NCBI GenBank assembly: GCA_937891785.1
Contig: CALAGN010000033.1
Span: 1 to 64,000, forward strand
Source: an uncultured Octadecabacter sp.
GTDB lineage: Bacteria; Pseudomonadota; Alphaproteobacteria; Rhodobacterales; Rhodobacteraceae
Length of the DNA: 64,000 nucleotides
Direction of reading: 5' to 3'
Below the pieces are notes generated by a model. That model did not search any database, was not told where the DNA came from, and saw only the letters and a program-made list of their open reading frames with translations. A program made the position numbers and the translations under genes. This document shows, piece by piece, positions 7,765 through 18,059 of this stretch; position 1 is the stretch's first letter, and the number at the start of each line of letters is the position of its first letter.

Positions 7765-8901
7765 ATGCCCGTAAACGAACAAAACGTTTTTGCCCCTTGG
7801 GAAGACCCAAAAGCCAAGCCACTGATCAAGTTTGAAAATGTGACCAAACGTTTTGGCGATTTTGTCGCCATTGATGATTTGACGCTGGATATCTACGCCG
7901 AAGAATTCTTTGCCCTGCTTGGCCCGTCCGGTTGTGGCAAAACCACGATGATGCGGATGCTTGCGGGTTTCGAAAACACATCGTCCGGCAAGATCAGCAT
8001 TGATGGTGTGGACGTGGGGGGCGTCCCCCCCAACAAGCGTGCGGTAAACATGATGTTCCAGTCCTACGCGCTTTTCCCGCATCTGACGGTCTATGAAAAC
8101 ATCGCCTTTGGCCTGAAACGTTCAAAAATGCCAAAGGACGAAATAGCTGCGCGTGTTGATGAAATGCTGCGTCTGACGCGGCTGGAAAAACTCGCGCGAC
8201 GCAAACCGCATCAGGTATCGGGCGGACAACGCCAACGGATCGCGCTGGCACGCTCGTTGGCCAAGGCGCCAAAGCTGCTGTTGCTTGATGAACCGCTTGG
8301 CGCGCTGGATAAGAAGCTGCGTCAAGATACGCAATTTGAACTGATGGATATTCAGGAAAAGACCGGCACGACCTTTGTGATCGTGACCCACGACCAAGAA
8401 GAAGCAATGACCGTTGCCTCGCGGATTGCCGTGATGGACGAAGGCCGGATAGTGCAGATTGAAACGCCTGCACGGATCTATGAAACTCCCAATTCCGTTT
8501 ACGTGGCTGACTTTATCGGTGACGTAAATATCATCGAAGGCAACGTCAGCCCGCAGGATGGTGGTGTGCATCATATCGACTGGGCGGAAGGGCAATCGCC
8601 TATTATCGCCCACGCCGACCCTTCAATTGCCAACGGAACCCGTGGGTTCTTTGCGATCCGCCCTGAAAAGGTAGCAATTTCCGCAGAGCGCCCCGCCGAT
8701 CGTGCCAACGCGTTCCAAGGCAAGGTGTTGGACATCGCATATTTGGGCAACGTGTCGACCTATCACGTCGCGCTGCCAACCGGAAACATCGTCAAGGCGC
8801 AGGCGACAAACTCACGCCGACTGTCGCGCCGTGACATTACGTGGGAAGATACTGTGTGGCTGTCGTGGACCGACACCGCCGGCATCATCCTGACGCAGTA
8901 G
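7765..8901 (+). CDS. potG: Polyamine ABC transporter ATPase
   Basis: 378 residues with Walker A GPSGCGKTT (about 53), Q-loop FQSYALFPH, signature VSGGQRQRIALARS (about 150), Walker B LLLLDEPLGALD and the H-loop VTHDQEEAM. The C-terminal TOBE domain (about 285-378) is typical of PotA/PotG. It powers polyamine import through PotH/PotI. It lies between potF and potH and is followed by potH after 8 bp. Confidence 0.94.
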   Translation: MPVNEQNVFAPWEDPKAKPLIKFENVTKRFGDFVAIDDLTLDIYAEEFFALLGPSGCGKTTMMRMLAGFENTSSGKISIDGVDVGGVPPNKRAVNMMFQSYALFPHLTVYENIAFGLKRSKMPKDEIAARVDEMLRLTRLEKLARRKPHQVSGGQRQRIALARSLAKAPKLLLLDEPLGALDKKLRQDTQFELMDIQEKTGTTFVIVTHDQEEAMTVASRIAVMDEGRIVQIETPARIYETPNSVYVADFIGDVNIIEGNVSPQDGGVHHIDWAEGQSPIIAHADPSIANGTRGFFAIRPEKVAISAERPADRANAFQGKVLDIAYLGNVSTYHVALPTGNIVKAQATNSRRLSRRDITWEDTVWLSWTDTAGIILTQ

Positions 8902-8909
8902 GTGGGGTT

Positions 8910-9806
8910 ATGAATATCCGCCGCATTTTTCTGATCGCAGTGCCATATTTGTGGTTGGGTGCGTTGTTCCTGATCCCGTTCGGGATCGTGTTCAAGATCG
9001 CGCTGTCCGACGGCGCGCTGGCGATCCCACCCTACATCCCCACACTGGATTTTTCGCAAGGCTGGGCGGGCTTCAAGGACTTCGCTGGCAAGCTTGATTT
9101 CGAGAACTTTCGCTTCCTTGCCAGTGATGATCTTTACTGGAAGGCCTATTTGTCCAGCGTGAAGATTGCTTCGATTTCTACATTGGCCACGCTGCTTGTG
9201 GGCTACCCGATTGCCTATGCCATGGCGCGCGCCGCCCCTGAATGGCGTCCGACCCTGATGATGCTGGTTATTCTGCCGTTCTGGACCAGTTTCCTGATCC
9301 GCGTTTACGCATGGATCGGCATTCTGAGCAACGAAGGTTATCTCAACCAGATATTGATCGGCATGGGGCTGATTGATGAACCTCTGACGATCCTGAATAC
9401 CAACTGGGCCGTCTATATCGGTATCGTTTACACCTATCTGCCGTTCATGGTCCTGCCCATCTATGCGGCATTGGAGAAAATGGACGACAGCTTGCTAGAG
9501 GCCGCCGAAGACCTTGGGTGTTCGCGCTTTTCCGCATTCTGGCTAGTGACGATCCCGCTTTCCAAGGCGGGGATTGTCGCCGGCAGTTTCCTTGTGTTCA
9601 TTCCGGCGCTGGGCGAATTCGTGATCCCCTCGATCCTTGGCGGCTCTAAAACGCTGATGATTGGCAAGGTTCTGTGGGAAGAGTTCTTTAACAACCGCGA
9701 CTGGCCAGTGGCCTCGGCTGTGGCTGTCATCTTGTTGTTGATCCTGATCATTCCGATCGTGCTGTTTCAGCGTAACGAGCAAAAACAGCGGGAGGCCGAA
9801 GAATGA
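8910..9806 (+). CDS. potH: Polyamine ABC transporter permease
   Basis: 298-residue inner-membrane permease with about six hydrophobic helices and the EAA loop (LEAAEDLGCSRFSAFWLVTIPLS) that docks on PotG. I take ATG 8910, preceded by GGTGGGG, rather than the ORF-track start that lies inside potG. It overlaps potI by 4 bp (ATGA), which supports translational coupling with the partner permease. Confidence 0.93.
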   Translation: MNIRRIFLIAVPYLWLGALFLIPFGIVFKIALSDGALAIPPYIPTLDFSQGWAGFKDFAGKLDFENFRFLASDDLYWKAYLSSVKIASISTLATLLVGYPIAYAMARAAPEWRPTLMMLVILPFWTSFLIRVYAWIGILSNEGYLNQILIGMGLIDEPLTILNTNWAVYIGIVYTYLPFMVLPIYAALEKMDDSLLEAAEDLGCSRFSAFWLVTIPLSKAGIVAGSFLVFIPALGEFVIPSILGGSKTLMIGKVLWEEFFNNRDWPVASAVAVILLLILIIPIVLFQRNEQKQREAEE

Positions 9807-10627
9807 GACGTTTTAGCTGGTTCAACGCCACTTCGCTGACGCTCGGGTTTGCGTTCCTTTATCTGCCGATGCTGATCTTGATCATCTACAGCTTTAATGA
9901 ATCGCGTCTTGTGACGGTCTGGGCAGGCTTTTCGACTAAATGGTATGGCGAACTGTTCCAGAACGAGGCTTTTTTGGACGCAGCTTGGGTCACGGTCAAA
10001 GTGGCGTTCTGGTCGTCGACCTTTGCCACGGTGCTGGGCACGATGGCGGCCTATGTGCTTGTGCGCGGCGGGCGGTTCCTTGGACGGACGTTGTTTTCGG
10101 GGATGATCTACGCGCCGCTCGTGATGCCTGAAGTGATCACGGGTCTGTCGCTGCTACTGCTGTTCATCGCCATCGGCATGGACCGCGGTGTCATGACCAT
10201 TGTCCTGGCACATACCACCTTTTCGATGTGCTATGTGTCGGTCGTTGTGTCGTCACGGCTGGCGAGCTTTGATCGTAGCGTCGAGGAAGCAGCTCTTGAT
10301 TTGGGCTGTAGCCCGTTTGACGCGTTCCGCCTTGTTACATTGCCTATAATTGCGCCTGCGGTGATTTCGGGTTGGCTGTTGGCCTTTACCCTGTCATTGG
10401 ATGATCTGGTGATTGCGTCCTTCACCTCGGGGCCATCTTCGACCACTTTACCCATCCGGATTTTCAGTGCCGTGCGTCTTGGGGTAACCCCCGAGATCAA
10501 CGCGCTGTCAACGATCATGATTGGCATCGTTACGGTTGGGGTTGTCACGGCCTCACTTGTTTCTAAACGCACGATGACCCATCGCGCGGCGGACGAACGG
10601 AAAGCAGAACAAAATGACAAACTTTGA
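9803..10627 (+). CDS. potI: Polyamine ABC transporter permease
   Basis: 274 residues with six predicted membrane helices and an EAA loop (VEEAALDLGCSPFDAFRLVTLP). It forms the second half of the transmembrane pore with PotH. The end overlaps the start of puuA by 14 bp, so uptake and the first catabolic step are translated from one message. Confidence 0.93.
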   Translation: MRRFSWFNATSLTLGFAFLYLPMLILIIYSFNESRLVTVWAGFSTKWYGELFQNEAFLDAAWVTVKVAFWSSTFATVLGTMAAYVLVRGGRFLGRTLFSGMIYAPLVMPEVITGLSLLLLFIAIGMDRGVMTIVLAHTTFSMCYVSVVVSSRLASFDRSVEEAALDLGCSPFDAFRLVTLPIIAPAVISGWLLAFTLSLDDLVIASFTSGPSSTTLPIRIFSAVRLGVTPEINALSTIMIGIVTVGVVTASLVSKRTMTHRAADERKAEQNDKL

Positions 10628-11960
10628 GGCCGAGTATCAGGCCTATTGCAAGGAATTCGGGAAACCTGACCGGATCGAACTTATGCTGTGCGACATCAAC
10701 GCGGTGCTGCGCGGCAAGTGGTTGCCGGGCGATCAGGTGAACAAATTCGAACAGGGAACAGTGCGTTTGCCGCTCTCAACCTATGCACCCAATATCCTTG
10801 GCACCGAAGTAGAGGCAACAGGCCTTGGCATCCTGATTGGCGACCCTGACGGGGTGATTGTTCCGATCGCAGGTAGCCTCAAGCAAATGCCTTGGACAGA
10901 GGGCAACGTCGCGCAAGTCTTGGTCGAGATGGTTGATGAAGACGGCAATCTTAGCCCGCTTTCAACGCGCTATCACCTTCAGGTTGTGTCCGAGCGCTTT
11001 GCGGCCAAGGGTCTGACGCCGGTCGTCGCGACCGAGCTTGAATTCTATATCGTGCAAAAGCGCGAAGAAAGCACCGATGCGCCAACCCCGCCCGAAGGCC
11101 TTCCCGATGCGCAGAATTACGATCTTGAAGTGCTGAACCATTCCGAAGCGATCCTGACAGAAATACTTGACTCGGCGCGCGCGCAGGGCCTGCAGACAGA
11201 CACACTGATTGCCGAATATGGCCCCGGCCAATTCGAAGTGAACTTTCACCATACCGACAACGTGCTCGAGGCTGCCGATACGGCGCTGCTGTTCAAACGG
11301 ATGGTCCTGGCCATCGTTGACAAGCACGGTTTTGAAGCAACTTTTATGGCGAAGCCCTACGCTGATGAACCGGGTAGTGGGATGCATGTTCACGCCTCGG
11401 TTCTGGACAAGAACGGCAAGAATATCTTTGCCTCAACAGTCGATGACGAGGTATCTGACACCCTCAAGGCCGCCGTTGCCGGTACCTTGGCGACCATGCG
11501 TGATGCACAGGCGATCTTTGCGCCTCACATGAATTCATACCGCCGGTTCCAGCCCAATAGCTTTGCGCCGTCCTCCCCCGATTGGGGCGTGGATCATCGC
11601 GGCGCTGGAATTCGCCTTCCGGATGTGAACGGCATGGGCGCGCGTCTGGAGCACCGTATCAGCGGCGCGGATGTGAACCCCTATCTGGTGTTGGCTGCGG
11701 TGTTGGGTGGGATGCTTTACGGGCTTGAAAACGACTGCCCGCTGCCGCTGCCGCTTGACGACGAACACGCGCCGGACACCGAATCGCTCACCCATGATTG
11801 GACGACGGCCGTGGAGATTTTTGCCGAGTCCGATTTTATCGCGGATATTTTTGGCGAGGACTATCGCCACATCTATGCCGCCGTGCGCCGTGACGAGATT
11901 AGCGAACTTGCGTCTATCATCACATCCGTCGAATATCGCTATTACCTCAGCCGCTTATAA
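10614..11960 (+). CDS. puuA: Glutamine synthetase-family gamma-glutamylpolyamine synthetase
   Basis: 448 residues of the GlnA/PuuA fold: a short N-terminal beta-grasp domain (about 15-105, with [15 protein letters not shown]) and a catalytic domain with metal ligands in ELEFYIV, the [11 protein letters not shown] block, GSGMHVHAS and [23 protein letters not shown]. The last part lacks the adenylylation loop of true GlnA. PuuA ligates glutamate to putrescine with ATP. Overlap with potI and the nearby PuuB-like enzyme make this role more likely than ammonia assimilation. Close relatives act on ethanolamine or other amines, so the exact amine is not certain. Confidence 0.85.
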   Translation: MTNFEAEYQAYCKEFGKPDRIELMLCDINAVLRGKWLPGDQVNKFEQGTVRLPLSTYAPNILGTEVEATGLGILIGDPDGVIVPIAGSLKQMPWTEGNVAQVLVEMVDEDGNLSPLSTRYHLQVVSERFAAKGLTPVVATELEFYIVQKREESTDAPTPPEGLPDAQNYDLEVLNHSEAILTEILDSARAQGLQTDTLIAEYGPGQFEVNFHHTDNVLEAADTALLFKRMVLAIVDKHGFEATFMAKPYADEPGSGMHVHASVLDKNGKNIFASTVDDEVSDTLKAAVAGTLATMRDAQAIFAPHMNSYRRFQPNSFAPSSPDWGVDHRGAGIRLPDVNGMGARLEHRISGADVNPYLVLAAVLGGMLYGLENDCPLPLPLDDEHAPDTESLTHDWTTAVEIFAESDFIADIFGEDYRHIYAAVRRDEISELASIITSVEYRYYLSRL

Positions 11961-11968
11961 GTCTTGAT

Positions 11969-13663
11969 ATGTCAAACTTGACCGACCGTATTGCGCAAGG
12001 ACGCGGGGATGCCCTCGCCGACGTAGTGCTGCGCGGGGGCCGCGTGTTTGATGTGGTCACGGGGGCGTTTCTGGAAGGCGACGTGGCGATTTGTGGCGAT
12101 ACAATTGTAGGCACCTGTGCGGATTATGATGGCAAACAGATCGTCGATGTCACCGGCCTTACGCTGGTTCCGGGGTTTATTGACACACATCTTCACATCG
12201 AAAGCAGCCTTGTCACGCCGTTCGAATTTGACCGTCTGGTCACGCCATTGGGTGTGACCACGGCGATCTGCGACCCACACGAGATCGCTAATGTGCTGGG
12301 TATGCCGGGGATCGAGTATTTCCTGCAAGCAGCACTTGAAACGGTGCTGGATATTCGCGTGAACCTGTCATCCTGCGTGCCCTCTACCAATATGGAAACC
12401 TCGGGTGCTCGGATCGAAGCGGACGACCTGACCCCGCTGATGGGTCATCCGGCCGTGATCGGTCTGGCCGAAGTGATGAACTACCCCGGTGTGATCCACC
12501 GTGATGCAGGGATAATGGCAAAGTTGGAGGCATTTGCCGGCCGTCACATCGACGGGCACGCGCCAATGCTGTCGGGCCGCGATCTGAACGCCTATATCGC
12601 CGCCGGTATCCGCACCGAACACGAGGCGACGACCGCCGACGAGGCCCGGGAAAAGCTGCAAAAAGGCATGCGCGTGTTGATCCGCGAAGGCTCGGTCTCC
12701 AAAGATATGGAGGCGCTGCTGCCGCTGCTGGACGAGCGGACATCGCCTTACATGTGTCTGTGCACCGACGACCGGAACCCACTGGATATTGGCGAACACG
12801 GCCACTTAGATTTCGTGATCCGCACTGCGATTGCACGCGGTGTGCCGCCGCTGGCCATTTACCGCGCCGCCAGCCTGTCAGGCGCCGAAGCGTTCGGCCT
12901 TAAGGATCGCGGCCAGATCGCGCCGGGCAAACGGGCGGATATCGTGGCGCTGGGCTCGCTTGAAAATTGCGATGCGCAAATCGTGTTTTGCGGCGGTGTG
13001 CAGGTCGGGCAAGCGGCGTTTGATGCGCGCAAGATCGTGCCGCCCATCGGGCGTGGATCGGTCAGGGCGCGTCCCGTTACGGCAAGCGATTTTCGCACGA
13101 CGTCAAACAAACCTGACACGGATGTCATCGGTATCTTGCCGGGCAAGATCATCACCGAACACCTGCATTTCGATATTGCGATCACCGACGGCGACAAACG
13201 CCCTGATCTGACGCGCGATCTGGTGAAAATCGCTGTGGTGGAACGCCACGGTATCAACGGCAATATCGCCACGGGGTTTGTGCAAGGGTTCGGGTTGCAG
13301 CGCGGGGCGATTGCGTCAACCGTTTGCCACGACCACCACAACATCGCCTGCGTTGGTGTCGACTACGATGATATGGCGCTGGCCGCCAAGCGCTTGGGCG
13401 AACTTGAGGGCGGATTTGTCGTTGTCGAAAACGGCCGTGTTCGGGCCGAACTCGCGCTACCCGTCGCGGGCCTGATGAGCCTTGAACCGTTCGAAGTCGT
13501 GCGCGCCGCGTTGGAGGACTTGCGTAGCGCCGCGCGCGGGCTTGGTGTGACGTTGGAAGAACCGTTCTTGCAGCTGGCCTTCCTTGCCTTGCCGGTGATT
13601 CCGATGCTGAAAATCACCGATCGCGGTCTGGTGGACGTGACGAAGTTCGAGATTATCGCCTGA
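11969..13663 (+). CDS. ade: Adenine deaminase
   Basis: 564 residues of the amidohydrolase superfamily. The metal motif [13 protein letters not shown] is near residue 70, followed by [35 protein letters not shown] and [10 protein letters not shown], then the Ade-specific C-terminal domain with VERHGINGN and CHDHHNI. It converts adenine to hypoxanthine and ammonia. The gene starts 8 bp after puuA and seems to be the last gene of the potFGHI-puuA transcript, an unexpected partner for polyamine uptake. Its TGA is immediately followed by the reverse-complement TGA of sulP (TGATCA), so the two convergent genes leave no spacer. Confidence 0.93.
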   Translation: MSNLTDRIAQGRGDALADVVLRGGRVFDVVTGAFLEGDVAICGDTIVGTCADYDGKQIVDVTGLTLVPGFIDTHLHIESSLVTPFEFDRLVTPLGVTTAICDPHEIANVLGMPGIEYFLQAALETVLDIRVNLSSCVPSTNMETSGARIEADDLTPLMGHPAVIGLAEVMNYPGVIHRDAGIMAKLEAFAGRHIDGHAPMLSGRDLNAYIAAGIRTEHEATTADEAREKLQKGMRVLIREGSVSKDMEALLPLLDERTSPYMCLCTDDRNPLDIGEHGHLDFVIRTAIARGVPPLAIYRAASLSGAEAFGLKDRGQIAPGKRADIVALGSLENCDAQIVFCGGVQVGQAAFDARKIVPPIGRGSVRARPVTASDFRTTSNKPDTDVIGILPGKIITEHLHFDIAITDGDKRPDLTRDLVKIAVVERHGINGNIATGFVQGFGLQRGAIASTVCHDHHNIACVGVDYDDMALAAKRLGELEGGFVVVENGRVRAELALPVAGLMSLEPFEVVRAALEDLRSAARGLGVTLEEPFLQLAFLALPVIPMLKITDRGLVDVTKFEIIA

Positions 13664-15385
13664 TCATGTGGCCTGAGCGCCTAACTGATGATGCGCATCA
13701 TATTGCGACAGAAACACATCACCCGTCAGCTCATCCAGAAAATGCGAGCGTTGCAGGCGGTCCATTACGGGGCCTTTTACCTCGGACAGGTGCAAGCGGA
13801 TATTCATATCCTTCAGACGCGCATTGATCGCTTCAAGGCTTTCCAGCGCTGACATATCAACCTCGTTCACCGCAGAACACATGATCACCACGTCCGTCAG
13901 GGGTTTGTCGCCAATCACGCGGTCATAGATGTAATCCTCCAGATAACGCGCATTGGCAAAATACAGGCTTTCGTCGATCCGCAGGGTCAGCAGGGTGGGA
14001 AATGTCATCACTTTGTGGCGCTTGATGTTACGGAAATGCTGGGTCCCCACCACAAGGCCAACTTCGGCAACATGCGGCTTGGATGACGTGTAAAGATGCA
14101 AGAAGATCGAGATGATCACACCAGCGGACACACCAACTTCGACGCCAAGCCCGAGGGTCAGCAGGATCGTTGCGAGAACCGCGAGAAAGTCAGCTTTGGA
14201 ATATGTCCATGTGCGTTTCAAGATGCCGAAATCCACTAACGACAGCACGGCAACAATGATCGTTGCGGCCAGCGTCGCCTTGGGCAGGAAAAAGATCAGC
14301 GGCGTCAGGGCAAGGGCGGCGATAGCAAGCCCGACAGCAGTATAGGCACCCGCAGCAGGGGTTTCAGCGCCCGCGTCAAAGTTCACAACCGAGCGGGAAA
14401 AGCCACCTGTGACGGGGTATCCACCCGTAAAGGCCGCACCGATGTTGGCAACACCCAGACCGATTAATTCCTGATCGGGATCAATGCGTTGGCGCTTCTT
14501 GGCGGCAAGGGTTTGCGCCACGGAAATGGATTCAACAAAGCCGATGATTGAAATCAGCAAGGCGGGAATGAACAGCGCCTTCACCAAATCAACGCTCAGG
14601 TCTGGCATGGTCAGCGGCGGCAGGCTTTGTGGCACAGCACCGACGATTTTGACACCCTGCGCATCAAGGCCAAACAGCCAGACTACGGCGGTCGTCACGA
14701 CAACGGCGGCTACAGGCCCCGCCTTGGTGCCGATGTCTGCCATGCGTTTGGACAGCCCGAACCCCAGCAACAGCGGCTTTAGCCCCTTACGGACCCAAAA
14801 CAGGAACGCGGTGGCCGTAACCCCAAGCACAAGGGTCATCAGATTGGTGTCGGGCAGGTGGTGCCATAGGCTTTCGACCAGATGGATCAGCGTGTGCCCG
14901 CCTGCATCTACCCCAAGGATATGTTTCAGCTGGCTGGTGGCGATCAGCACACCCGAGGCGGTGATGAAGCCGGCGATCACGGGATGCGACAGGAAGTTGG
15001 CAAGGAAACCCAACCGGAACACGCCCATGAGCAGCAAAATACCCCCCGAAAGGGCCGCAAGCGTGATCGCAGCGGCGATATATCCTGCGGTGCCCGCCTC
15101 GGCCACATTGCCGATTGCTGCAGCGGTCATCAAGGATACCACTGCTACCGGACCAACAGCCAATGCGCGCGAAGTGCCGAAAATCGCGTAGAGCATGATT
15201 GGCGCAATAGAGGCATAAAGGCCCATTTCCGGCGGCAACCCTGCCAGCAAAGCATAGGCCAGCGACTGTGGAATCAGCATGATCGTGACGATCAGCGCCG
15301 CAATCAGATCGTTCGACAGGGCGCCGGGATTATAGGTGCGACCCCAGTCAAGAATGGGCAGGTAACGGGCAAGGGAACGGGACAT
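13664..15385 (-). CDS. SulP-family anion transporter with STAS domain
   Basis: 573 residues: about 11-12 membrane helices (about 25-430), including the SulP N-terminal signature IMLIPQSLAYALLAGLPPEMGLY, then a cytoplasmic STAS domain (about 445-550, DVVIMCSAVNEVDMSALESLE). SulP proteins move sulfate, bicarbonate or other anions. As last gene of the sulfide-oxidation operon, it could export or exchange sulfate or sulfite made by SQR plus persulfide dioxygenase, but uptake of sulfate is equally possible. It lies 75 bp behind the SQR fusion gene. Confidence 0.88.
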   Translation of the reverse strand: MSRSLARYLPILDWGRTYNPGALSNDLIAALIVTIMLIPQSLAYALLAGLPPEMGLYASIAPIMLYAIFGTSRALAVGPVAVVSLMTAAAIGNVAEAGTAGYIAAAITLAALSGGILLLMGVFRLGFLANFLSHPVIAGFITASGVLIATSQLKHILGVDAGGHTLIHLVESLWHHLPDTNLMTLVLGVTATAFLFWVRKGLKPLLLGFGLSKRMADIGTKAGPVAAVVVTTAVVWLFGLDAQGVKIVGAVPQSLPPLTMPDLSVDLVKALFIPALLISIIGFVESISVAQTLAAKKRQRIDPDQELIGLGVANIGAAFTGGYPVTGGFSRSVVNFDAGAETPAAGAYTAVGLAIAALALTPLIFFLPKATLAATIIVAVLSLVDFGILKRTWTYSKADFLAVLATILLTLGLGVEVGVSAGVIISIFLHLYTSSKPHVAEVGLVVGTQHFRNIKRHKVMTFPTLLTLRIDESLYFANARYLEDYIYDRVIGDKPLTDVVIMCSAVNEVDMSALESLEAINARLKDMNIRLHLSEVKGPVMDRLQRSHFLDELTGDVFLSQYDAHHQLGAQAT

Positions 15386-15460
15386 GACGGGCTTTCATTC
15401 GGCAAAGGGGGCGGGCGGGACCAAGCGGCCCCACCACGCGTTTTGAACACGTATCGACGG

Positions 15461-17134
15461 TTAGCTGGCTGAGATTTTTTCCGGCTTGGCCATCCATTCA
15501 CGGCCCCGCAGCATTGCTTTCCAGTAGATCGGCGGCAGGATCTTTTCCTTAAGCAGCCACGCTGCGCGGGTCGGTTTAGTGCCATCAAGAACCCAATTTG
15601 GAAAGCTCGGCAGCAAGGTGCCGCCATAGCCGAATTCCGCCAGCACGATCTTGCCGCGCTCAACTGTGAGCGGGCAGGAGCCATAGCCGTTGTACTGCGT
15701 CGTGGCGGGCTTGCCGTTGATATCGGCGACCACATTATTGGCCACAACCGGCGCTTGCATCCGCGCCGCGGCGGCGGTTTTGGCATTTGGCGCGTTCATC
15801 ACATCGCCCAGCGACCAGATGTTGTCGAATTCCTTGTGGCGCAGTGTGGCCTGATCCACATCGACCCATCCGGCGGCGTCCGCCAGCGGTGACACACGGA
15901 TAAAGTCAGGCGCGGCCTGCGGTGGCGTGACATGCATCATGTCGAACTCCACTTCGATACGTTCTACTGGCGTGTCGGGTTTGGCCACGTCGAACCATGC
16001 CTTTTTCGCAGGGCCATCGACGGCAACAAGGTTGTGGAAAAAGTTCAGGTCGGCGTCGTATTTCTTCACATACTGTTCCAAGGCGGGGACATATTCCTTG
16101 ACCCCGAACAGCACGCCACCGGCGTTCATGAACTGAATGTCGATGTTGGGCAGGCTGCCATTGCGGAACCAGTGATCACCCGACAGATACATCGCCTTTT
16201 GCGGCGCACCGGCACATTTGATCGGCATCGGTGGCTGGGTAAACAGCGCGCGACCAGTCTTCATGTCGCTGACCAGCTCCCAAGTATAAGGTGCCAGATC
16301 ATAACGATAGTTCGAGGTCACGCCGTTCTTGCCCAGCGTGTCGACCAACCCGTCAACCTTGTGCCAGTCCAGTTTGAGCCCCGGACAGACGATCAGGCGC
16401 TTGTATTTCACCACGCGACAGCCGTCGAGGATCACCGCGTCATCTTTGGGTTCAAAGGCGGCCACGGCGGATTTGATCCAATGGACACCGCGCGGGATCA
16501 GGCTGCCCATGGTTCTTGCAGTCGATTGCGCATCAAAGATGCCGCCGCCGACCATCGTCCAACCGGGTTGGTAGTAATGAACATCGGCAGGATCAATAAT
16601 TGCGATCTCAAGCCCGATCGTGCGGGATTCAATGCTTGAGGCGACGGCGATACCCGCCGCGCCCGCCCCGACAATCACCACATCATATAAAGCATCGGCG
16701 CGATCGGTCGGTGTTTTGCCACCATTGACGATCCGGCGGACAACGCCCGCCATATCGTATCCGGCAGCTTTGGTTGCAGCCAGAATATCGGCGACGCTCA
16801 GGGTCTTGGCTTTGCTTAGCGACCATAGAGTGGCCGACCGTGTGCCCGTGCGGCAATAGGCCAGCACGGGCTTGGGCAGTTCGTCCATCGCAACGCTAAA
16901 CGCGTCAGCGTCGCTATCTTGCACCTTACCGGCGATCACGGGAACATAGCGCGCCACAAGGCCGACGGCCTTTGCCGCCGCTTCGATTTCCTCGAAGGTT
17001 GGCTGATCAGCCCCTTCGCCGTCAGGGCGGTTGCAGATCACGGCACGATAGCCTTGATCCGCGATGCCCTGTAGGTCTTGGGCTAGGATTTGCTGGCTGA
17101 CCGACAAGGTCGCATTGATGGCGCGCAGGTCCAT
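15461..17134 (-). CDS. Phosphatase-like (TIGR01244/DUF442) domain fused to sulfide:quinone oxidoreductase
   Basis: 557 residues in two parts. Residues 1-140 form a DUF442/TIGR01244 tyrosine-phosphatase-like domain with the loop CRTGTRS (94-100). Residues 150-557 form an SQR with FAD motif VVIVGAGAAGIAVASS. The conserved cysteine segments KCAGAPQKAMYLSGD and GSCPLTV match the redox-active cysteines of type II/SQRDL-like enzymes, so it should oxidise H2S to persulfide and reduce quinone at the membrane. The next gene upstream encodes the persulfide dioxygenase, which uses the product. The role of the phosphatase-like domain is not established; in relatives it occurs alone or fused to dioxygenase or rhodanese modules. 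Confidence 0.9.
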   Translation of the reverse strand: MDLRAINATLSVSQQILAQDLQGIADQGYRAVICNRPDGEGADQPTFEEIEAAAKAVGLVARYVPVIAGKVQDSDADAFSVAMDELPKPVLAYCRTGTRSATLWSLSKAKTLSVADILAATKAAGYDMAGVVRRIVNGGKTPTDRADALYDVVIVGAGAAGIAVASSIESRTIGLEIAIIDPADVHYYQPGWTMVGGGIFDAQSTARTMGSLIPRGVHWIKSAVAAFEPKDDAVILDGCRVVKYKRLIVCPGLKLDWHKVDGLVDTLGKNGVTSNYRYDLAPYTWELVSDMKTGRALFTQPPMPIKCAGAPQKAMYLSGDHWFRNGSLPNIDIQFMNAGGVLFGVKEYVPALEQYVKKYDADLNFFHNLVAVDGPAKKAWFDVAKPDTPVERIEVEFDMMHVTPPQAAPDFIRVSPLADAAGWVDVDQATLRHKEFDNIWSLGDVMNAPNAKTAAAARMQAPVVANNVVADINGKPATTQYNGYGSCPLTVERGKIVLAEFGYGGTLLPSFPNWVLDGTKPTRAAWLLKEKILPPIYWKAMLRGREWMAKPEKISAS

Positions 17135-17157
17135 GGTGTTCTCCGGCTAAGGTTTGA

Positions 17158-18042
17158 TTACAGGGCGTTAACAGGCACTTTGAGCATAGGATTGCCGTCT
17201 TTGTCCTTTGGCACCACGCCTGCGCGCATGTTCACCTGCAACGATGGAATGATCAGTTTGGGCATATCCAACTGCGCATCGCGTTCCGTGCGGAACTTGA
17301 CGAACTCTTCCTTGGATTTGTCGCCGCCGACGTGGATGTTATGGGCCTTTTCGTCGCCAACGGTGGTTTCCCATGCAATATCGCGGCCATTGGGGCCATA
17401 GTCGTGGCACATGAACAGACGCATGTCGTCGGGTAGGGCAAGCACCTTTTGAATGCTGTCATATAGCGTGCCAGCGTCACCACCGGGGAAATCGGCGCGT
17501 GCCGATCCACCATCGGGCATGAACAGCGTGTCACCCGTAAAGGACGCATCACCCATCACATGCACCATGCAAGCCGGTGTGTGGCCGGGCGTATAAAGCG
17601 CTACGACGTCCATATTACCGACTTTGTAGCTGTCACCGTCTTTCAGCAGCGCGTCAAACTGGCTGCCGTCACGCTGGAATTCGGTGCCTTCGTTAAAGAC
17701 TTTACCGAATGTGTCCTGCACGACCATGATCTGATCGCCAATGGCGATCTTGCCACCAAGCTGCCCTTGGATATAAGGCGCGGCGGACAAGTGGTCAGCG
17801 TGCACGTGGGTTTCGACGATCCATTGCAGATCAAGACCCTTGTCGCGGATATAGGCGATCATTGTATCGGCGTGGTCATAAGTGATCCGGCCAGCCGCAT
17901 AATCAATGTCCATAACGCTATCGACGATTACGCAGGCGTTGGACGTCGGGTCTTTGACCACATAGGAAATCGTGTTGGTTGCGGGATCGAAAAAGGCTTC
18001 GACCTCGGGTTTGATGTCCATATTGATTGGATAGTTGCTCAT
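17158..18042 (-). CDS. Persulfide dioxygenase (ETHE1-like MBL fold)
   Basis: 294-residue MBL-fold protein with metal motif THVHADH (78-84), later ligands in YTPGHTPACMVHVMG and the Asp of FTGDTLFMPDGGSARADFPGG. The string GDTLFxPDxGxARxDFPGG is characteristic of ETHE1/Blh-type persulfide dioxygenases, which oxidise glutathione persulfide to sulfite using one iron. It lies between the YeeE pair and SQR, matching the BigR/SqrR-type sulfide detoxification operons of alphaproteobacteria. Start ATG 18042 is preceded by GGAGGACACT. Confidence 0.9.
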   Translation of the reverse strand: MSNYPINMDIKPEVEAFFDPATNTISYVVKDPTSNACVIVDSVMDIDYAAGRITYDHADTMIAYIRDKGLDLQWIVETHVHADHLSAAPYIQGQLGGKIAIGDQIMVVQDTFGKVFNEGTEFQRDGSQFDALLKDGDSYKVGNMDVVALYTPGHTPACMVHVMGDASFTGDTLFMPDGGSARADFPGGDAGTLYDSIQKVLALPDDMRLFMCHDYGPNGRDIAWETTVGDEKAHNIHVGGDKSKEEFVKFRTERDAQLDMPKLIIPSLQVNMRAGVVPKDKDGNPMLKVPVNAL

Positions 18043-18059
18043 AGTGTCCTCCAGTAACT

